Source: JBPCPM01 sp050999155 (GTDB taxonomy: Bacteria > Actinomycetota > Thermoleophilia > Solirubrobacterales > 70-9). Taken from it: a stretch of 9,200 nt of DNA. A program made the translations under genes and the position numbers. Within the stretch, counting starts at the first letter, position 1, and the number at the start of each line of letters is the position of its first letter. Under the pieces are notes generated by a model. That model had not been told where the DNA came from and searched no databases. It saw only the letters and a program-made list of their open reading frames with translations. The stretch covers positions 1-9,200 of the forward strand of contig JBPCPM010000093.1 in NCBI GenBank assembly GCA_050999155.1, written 5' to 3'. Below are positions 5,754 to 9,200 of the stretch, one piece after another.

Positions 5754-5969
5754 TCAGCAGTCGATCTGCTGGCTCGAGAGGGCGCCGGTGGGACACAGCT
5801 CGACCGCCTCAGCGACCGCATCGGCCTCCGCGCCGTCGAGATCGACCCACGGGCGCGAGTCGGGATCGAAGACGCCCGGGAGCGCGTCGATGCAGCGTGC
5901 GGTGTGGATGCAGCGCGTGGAGTTCCAGTGGACGCGGATCGCGTCGTTCTCGTAGGTGCGCTCGGACAT
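5754..5969 (-). CDS. Small iron-sulfur protein, YjdI/Fer4_19-type ferredoxin
   Basis: A 71-residue single-cluster ferredoxin-like protein, probably a cytoplasmic electron carrier. It has the YjdI-family signature: a Trp before the first Cys (VHW), CIHTARC (Cys20 and Cys26), ALPGVFD (29-35), RPWVD (39-43) and CPTGAL (Cys59-Leu64). Length is close to E. coli YjdI, about 76 residues. Cys-x5-Cys and a later Cys-Pro is also the three-ligand pattern of [3Fe-4S] ferredoxins; the only other cysteine is the C-terminal residue, Cys71. The family is described as a divergent 4Fe-4S type, so the cluster form here is open. The start at ATG 5967-5969 is supported by GGGGAGA five bases upstream. Two small membrane proteins follow on the same strand, 20 bp and then -4 bp apart, which suggests an operon; the redox partner is unknown. 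Confidence 0.88.
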   Translation of the reverse strand: MSERTYENDAIRVHWNSTRCIHTARCIDALPGVFDPDSRPWVDLDGAEADAVAEAVELCPTGALSSQQIDC

Positions 5970-5974
5970 CGGCG

Positions 5975-5981
5975 TCTCCCC
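5975..5981 (-). promoter_or_regulatory. Ribosome binding site of the ferredoxin gene
   Basis: GGGGAGA on the minus strand ends 5 nt before the ATG at 5969, the best ribosome site in the small membrane/ferredoxin cluster. Confidence 0.55.
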
Positions 5982-6049
5982 GGGGCGTGGTGAACGATCG
6001 GTCCGGGGACCCTAGCGAGGGGTCGCCACGGGCCGGCATGCGCCGGCGT

Positions 6050-6667
6050 TCAGGCGACCGCGCGGCGGCGAGCAGCGGCGGTGGCAGGCCGCACCGGGGC
6101 CACGCCCTCGTGAGGGCTCGCTACCGGACGGACGGGGCGCGCGGGCGCGGGCCTGCGGCTCAGGGCAGCCGGCACGGGGCGGATGGCGGCGGCCGGCATC
6201 GGCGTGCGAGCGCGATCCCGGGCGCGCTGGGCGAGCACGCGCTGGACCTGCGGGTTGCTGCTGGTGATCGCGGCCGCCGACGGCGCTGCCGTCGATGGGG
6301 CCGGCCGCGGACCCGCGCTTCCGGCCGCTCGGCGGACGGCGAGGGCCCGGTCGACGGTGCCGCTGAGCAGCTGCCGGCTTTCGGCGACGGTCTCACGTAC
6401 CTCGCCGGCGGCGCGGACCCGCAGCGGCTCGCGCCGTCCTGAGGGCTCGGCGGGCCGGAGGCTGCGCCAATGGGGTTCGTCGCGTCGCTCGGCTGCGCCC
6501 ATGCCCCACATCCACGCCCCGACGCCGACCAGCGAGCTCAGCAGGGCACCGAACGGAAGGTGCAGGGATCCGGTGAGCGCCGAGGCTCGGCCTTCGGCGG
6601 CGACGCCCCATCCCATCAGGACGACGAGTCCGCCAACGGCAAGCAGGGCACCGAGCCAACGCGACAT
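6050..6667 (-). CDS. Hypothetical two-helix membrane protein with basic Ala/Pro-rich tail
   Basis: A 205-residue protein I do not recognise. Two hydrophobic helices (about 4-24 and 38-57) are joined by a short polar loop. The rest is a long soluble tail: a charged part (60-113, with RETVAESRQLL looking helical) and an Arg/Ala/Pro-rich, probably disordered part (114-205) ending in RRRAVA. Under the positive-inside rule the Arg-rich tail should be cytoplasmic. ATG at 6665-6667 is chosen because it starts the first helix; a GTG at 6793 would add 42 Arg/Gly/Ala residues without any domain. The ribosome site is weak (GGGGCC). The gene is 80 bp upstream of the ferredoxin gene and 153 bp after the small dehydrogenase gene, so its operon membership is unclear. 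The opposite strand is also open here, but its translation has no recognisable features; this lowers certainty. Confidence 0.55.
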   Translation of the reverse strand: MSRWLGALLAVGGLVVLMGWGVAAEGRASALTGSLHLPFGALLSSLVGVGAWMWGMGAAERRDEPHWRSLRPAEPSGRREPLRVRAAGEVRETVAESRQLLSGTVDRALAVRRAAGSAGPRPAPSTAAPSAAAITSSNPQVQRVLAQRARDRARTPMPAAAIRPVPAALSRRPAPARPVRPVASPHEGVAPVRPATAAARRRAVA

Positions 6668-6820
6668 GGCCCCGGTGTTTGCCGACCGGGCACCGAGTCC
6701 TGCCGGCGCACGAGCGCATGCATCGGCCGACCGCGAGCATCGCCAGCGCCGTCCACCCCACCCGAGGGCTCCGAGCCTCTCTGTCCGTCCCACCCGACGT
6801 AGGCAGGGAGGAGGGGTCTC

Positions 6821-7906
6821 CTAGATCCGCGCCAGCTCGGCCAACCGTGCCCGGTGAGCGCTGGCGCCGCCCATCGCGGCGGCGTCCGCCCGGGCCCGCT
6901 TGAGCCAGAACTGCAGATCGTCCTCCCAGGTGAAGCCGATGCCGCCGTGGACCTGCAGCGACGACTCACACACCCGGGGCCCGGCGTCCGACGCGTAGGC
7001 CTTGGCCATCGCCGCGGCGGAAGGCAGCGTCTCAGGCTCGGCCTCGGCGGCCCACGCCGCGTAGTAGGTCAGCGACCGGGCGCCCTCGGTTTCGAGCAGC
7101 ATCTGGGCGCAGCGGTGCGACACACCCTGGTGGATGCCGATCGGCTTGCCGAACTGGTGGCGCTCGCCCGCATAGGAGACGGCCCGCTCCATCGCCCGCT
7201 GGCAGGTACCGACGAGCCCCGCGGCCAGCACGACCAGCAGGCGGTCGCGAACCCCGGGCCACGCGCGCGCGTCGGCGCGCAGCAGCGCGTCGGCGGCAAC
7301 GGGCACGTCCTCAAGGAGTACGTGCGCCTGCTTGCGGGTCGCGTCGATGGTCGCCACGCGTTCCACGGTCACCCCATCGGCGGCCGTATCGATCAGCGCC
7401 ACGCGGTCACGGGCGACGACCACCAGCAGCTCGGCACTCGCGGCCGCCTCGACCGGGAACTGTGACCCGCTGACGAGGGCGCCGTCGCCGTCGCCGGAGG
7501 GCGTGATGGTGACGCCCGGGCCCGAGCGACCGGAGGGGTCGGGGGCCACAAGGGCGGCCCGGCGCTCACCCGAGGCCAGCGGCCCCACCACGTCGGGCCC
7601 GGCACCGAAGGCCTCGGCGGCCAGGGCGGCGGCGGTGTGCGCCAGCAGCGGCGTCGGGGCGGCGGCGTAGCCGATCTCCTCGGCGATCGAGGCCAGCTCG
7701 ACGAGTCCCAGGCCCTGTCCGCCGGCCTCCTCGGCCAGGGCGAGCCCCGCCCACCCGAGCTCCGCCAGCTCCGACCACTGTTCATCGGTGAAGCCGCGCT
7801 CGGATTCGGCCAGGCGGCGGATCTCGCCCGGTGGGTAGCGGTCGGCCAGCAGCTCGCGCGCGGTGCGCTTGATCTGCTGCTGGTCGTCGGTCAGCTCAAA
7901 GCGCAT
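6821..7906 (-). CDS. Acyl-CoA dehydrogenase, small partner subunit (FadE-like)
   Basis: Flavin-dependent acyl-CoA dehydrogenase family member of 361 residues, slightly short for a classical enzyme (about 380-400). N-terminal helical domain (1-105) with DDQQQIKRTARELL; a reduced middle beta domain (115-205); and a C-terminal helical domain with RHQFGKPIG (249-257), the FAD/ADP-contact motif, and QVHGGIGFTWEDD (318-330). The middle domain lacks the usual TEP..GSD flavin loop, and the C-terminus lacks the Y-E-G-T type catalytic Glu. This matches the non-catalytic partner of alpha2beta2 FadE pairs such as FadE28-FadE29 or FadE26-FadE27 of mycobacterial steroid degradation. ATG 7904-7906 follows a strong GGAGGGGG site; the frame upstream to 8107 has no such site and no domain. 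It lies 109 bp after the large partner on the same strand. Reaction: alpha,beta-dehydrogenation of an acyl-CoA; substrate unknown, possibly a steroid side chain or branched acid. Confidence 0.9.
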   Translation of the reverse strand: MRFELTDDQQQIKRTARELLADRYPPGEIRRLAESERGFTDEQWSELAELGWAGLALAEEAGGQGLGLVELASIAEEIGYAAAPTPLLAHTAAALAAEAFGAGPDVVGPLASGERRAALVAPDPSGRSGPGVTITPSGDGDGALVSGSQFPVEAAASAELLVVVARDRVALIDTAADGVTVERVATIDATRKQAHVLLEDVPVAADALLRADARAWPGVRDRLLVVLAAGLVGTCQRAMERAVSYAGERHQFGKPIGIHQGVSHRCAQMLLETEGARSLTYYAAWAAEAEPETLPSAAAMAKAYASDAGPRVCESSLQVHGGIGFTWEDDLQFWLKRARADAAAMGGASAHRARLAELARI

Positions 7907-7912
7907 ACGCCA

Positions 7913-7920
7913 CCCCCTCC
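7913..7920 (-). promoter_or_regulatory. Strong ribosome binding site of the small dehydrogenase subunit
   Basis: GGAGGGGG on the minus strand ends 6 nt before ATG 7906. It is the strongest Shine-Dalgarno sequence in the window and settles the start against an in-frame upstream extension. Confidence 0.75.
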
Positions 7921-7942
7921 GGTGTACAGGGAACGCTGCGGA

Positions 7943-7958
7943 CACCGGGAGCCCGGTG
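7943..7958 (-). repeat. Short perfect hairpin in the gap between the dehydrogenase genes
   Basis: CACCGGG (7943-7949) and CCCGGTG (7952-7958) are perfect inverted arms with 2 nt between them; in RNA about 6 bp with a 4-nt loop. It lies 36 nt upstream of the small-subunit start. No T-run follows, so it is more likely a processing or stabilising element than a terminator, if it has any function. Confidence 0.35.
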
Positions 7959-7971
7959 GACCAGGCGCCCG

Positions 7972-8006
7972 TGACGGAACCGGACGCGAAGCGGAGGATT
8001 CCGTCA
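7972..8006 (-). repeat. 8-bp inverted repeat just after the large dehydrogenase gene
   Basis: TGACGGAA (7972-7979) and TTCCGTCA (7999-8006) are perfect inverted arms around a 19-nt spacer, 9 nt beyond the large-subunit stop. It could be an RNA stem or a protein-binding palindrome; the sequence does not decide. Confidence 0.35.
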
Positions 8007-8015
8007 GCGATGTCA

Positions 8016-9191
8016 TCAGCGCATCCTCGGCAGGCCGAGCACGCGCTCGGCGACGATGTTCTTGAGGATCTCCGTGGTGCCGCCCTCGATGGAGTTGGCC
8101 CGGGCACGCAGGTACTCGTGCAGCCAGCGGCCCTCGGCCGGCGCGTGCTCGGACCCGGCGGCCAGGGTGCCGGCGGGACCGGCGATATCCATGGCCAGGG
8201 AGGTCAGCTGCTGGTTGATCTCCGACCAGTGCCACTTCAGCAGCGAGCCTTCGGGGCCGGGGACCCCCTCGGTCATGATCTTGGTCAGGCCGCGGTAGGC
8301 GTTGAGGCGCAGGACCTCGCTTTCGATCAGCAGCTGGGCGAGCTGCTGGCGGATCACGGGATCGTCGGAGGCGCGGCCGTCGCCGAGCGGGGTCTCGCGG
8401 GCCAGGTCGAACAGGCGCCCGAGCGCGTTCTTGAGCCCGACCTGCAGGCCGAAGGCCAGGGTCGATCGCTCGTGCATCAGCGTGGTCAGCGCGACGTGCC
8501 AGCCCTGGCCCTCGCCGCCGATGACGTTGTCGTGCGGGACCCGGGCACCGTCGAGAAACAGCTCGTTGAACTCGGCCTCGCCGGTGATCTGGCGCAGGGG
8601 GCGGACCTCCACCCCGTCCTGGTCCATGTCCATCAAGAAGTAGGTGAGCCCCTTGTGCTTGGGGGCGTCGGCGTCGCTGCGCGCGACGAGCATGCACCAC
8701 TTGGCGTGCTGGGCCAGCGTCGTCCACACCTTCTGGCCGCTGATCACCCACTCGTCGCCGTCGCGCACGGCCCGGGTCTTCAGCGACGCGAGATCCGAGC
8801 CCGAGTCCGGCTCGGAGAACCCCTGGCACCAGATCTCCTCGCCCGAGAGGATCGGCTCCAGGAACCGCTGCTTCTGCTCGTCGGTGCCCTGGGCGATGAC
8901 CGTGGGCCCGCCCATGGCCAACCCGAGGACATTGGCCGGCGACGGCGCCTTGGCCAGCGCCAGCTCCTCGTTGAAGATCGCCTGCTCGATCAGCGTCGCG
9001 CCGCGGCCACCGTACTCGGCAGGCCAGCTGATCCCCGCCCAGCCGTCGGCGTGCATCCGCCGCTGCCACTGCAACCGGTGGGCGAAGGCCTCCTCGTCGT
9101 CGCCGGGCTCGGGACCGGGATGGGCGTCGGCAAGCCAGGCCCGGACCTCGTCGCGGAACTGCAGCTCGGACGGCGACAGGGAGAGATCCAT
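8016..9191 (-). CDS. Acyl-CoA dehydrogenase, large catalytic subunit (FadE-like)
   Basis: Acyl-CoA dehydrogenase of 391 residues, full length for the family. It has an N-terminal helical domain (1-120, with GWAGISWPAEYGGRG at 50-64), the flavin loop FSEPDSGSDLASLKT (125-139), the beta-domain segment WVISGQKVWTT (148-158) and a C-terminal domain ending in IEGGTTEILKNIVAERVLG (368-386). Glu241 in MHERS is at the helix G position used as base in isovaleryl-CoA dehydrogenase and the mycobacterial ChsE enzymes; Glu369 is the other candidate. The R-x-QFG-x-PI motif is absent (ARETPLGDGRASDDP at 264-278 instead), while the neighbouring subunit has it, so the two probably form a heterotetramer with shared FAD sites. 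An in-frame TGA at 9198-9200 leaves ATG 9189-9191 as the earliest possible ATG. Whatever lies upstream is outside the window, so the operon may continue. Substrate is not evident. Confidence 0.93.
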   Translation of the reverse strand: MDLSLSPSELQFRDEVRAWLADAHPGPEPGDDEEAFAHRLQWQRRMHADGWAGISWPAEYGGRGATLIEQAIFNEELALAKAPSPANVLGLAMGGPTVIAQGTDEQKQRFLEPILSGEEIWCQGFSEPDSGSDLASLKTRAVRDGDEWVISGQKVWTTLAQHAKWCMLVARSDADAPKHKGLTYFLMDMDQDGVEVRPLRQITGEAEFNELFLDGARVPHDNVIGGEGQGWHVALTTLMHERSTLAFGLQVGLKNALGRLFDLARETPLGDGRASDDPVIRQQLAQLLIESEVLRLNAYRGLTKIMTEGVPGPEGSLLKWHWSEINQQLTSLAMDIAGPAGTLAAGSEHAPAEGRWLHEYLRARANSIEGGTTEILKNIVAERVLGLPRMR

Positions 9192-9200
9192 CGGGCGTCA

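Noticed and set aside
5734..5796. Earlier GTG start of the DUF3817-like gene at 5796
   Set aside because: It would overlap the ferredoxin gene by 43 bp and add only polar residues before the membrane domain. It remains a possible alternative.
6809..6822. AGGAG/CTCCT hairpin at the end of the small dehydrogenase gene
   Set aside because: Only five pairs, no T-run, and expected by chance in such sequence.
6183..6824. Plus-strand open frame over the hypothetical membrane protein
   Set aside because: The translation is Arg/Ser/Pro-rich with no signal or domain, whereas the minus strand begins with two clear membrane helices.
7891..8016. 41-residue minus-strand frame whose ATG overlaps the large dehydrogenase stop (TGATG)
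   Set aside because: The coupling-like overlap is tempting, but the peptide is Ser/Pro/Arg/Gly-rich, overlaps the next gene start and contains both inverted repeats, so it reads as spacer.
7891..9069. Long minus-strand frame inside the large dehydrogenase gene
   Set aside because: It is an out-of-frame Arg/Ala/Gly-rich shadow of a full-length dehydrogenase.
1..9200. tRNA, rRNA, riboswitch, transposase, integrase or attachment sites
   Set aside because: Looked for on both strands; no cloverleaf, conserved rRNA stretch, transposase motif or bounded direct repeats were seen.

Overview
The window is a very GC-rich bacterial chromosome segment (roughly 70% GC by eye, with strong G/C preference at third codon positions). 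Its gene content, a PknB/PknD-type Ser/Thr kinase, a class E sortase-type LAxTG surface protein and a paired acyl-CoA dehydrogenase module, points to Actinomycetota. A deep-branching class such as Thermoleophilia (Solirubrobacterales) is plausible, but that finer placement is a guess. I see no rRNA, tRNA, CRISPR array, insertion sequence or prophage gene.

Left arm, + strand (1-4943). A 5'-truncated single-pass membrane protein is followed by a lipoprotein of the zinc-dependent N-acetylmuramoyl-L-alanine amidase (Amidase_2/PGRP) type. Translationally coupled to it by an ATGA overlap is a receptor Ser/Thr kinase: cytoplasmic kinase, Pro-rich linker, one membrane helix and a seven-repeat extracytoplasmic beta-propeller. 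After a 166-bp gap, which probably carries a stem-loop, a promoter and a good ribosome binding site, comes a secreted protein with a Pro-rich stalk, a twelve-cysteine region of six tandem Cys-pair units and a C-terminal LATTG sorting signal. The whole arm looks devoted to the cell envelope: wall hydrolysis, sensing of the exterior and a wall-anchored surface protein.

Right arm, - strand (4922-9191). Reading in transcription direction from the right edge, there is a large acyl-CoA dehydrogenase, a smaller acyl-CoA dehydrogenase, a two-helix membrane protein of unknown function, a small YjdI-type ferredoxin, a DUF3817-like membrane protein and a DUF2269-like membrane protein. The two dehydrogenases have complementary motif loss, as in the obligate alpha2beta2 FadE pairs of mycobacterial steroid degradation. 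The last two membrane genes are coupled by an ATGA overlap. The two arms converge at 4922-4943, where the coding ends overlap by 22 bp next to a strong hairpin.

Most notable are the propeller-kinase/amidase pair, the six-unit Cys-pair repeat protein with its LAxTG signal, and the split motif set of the dehydrogenase pair. All are readable in the sequence but built from known families. I see no single system that I can claim to be wholly new.
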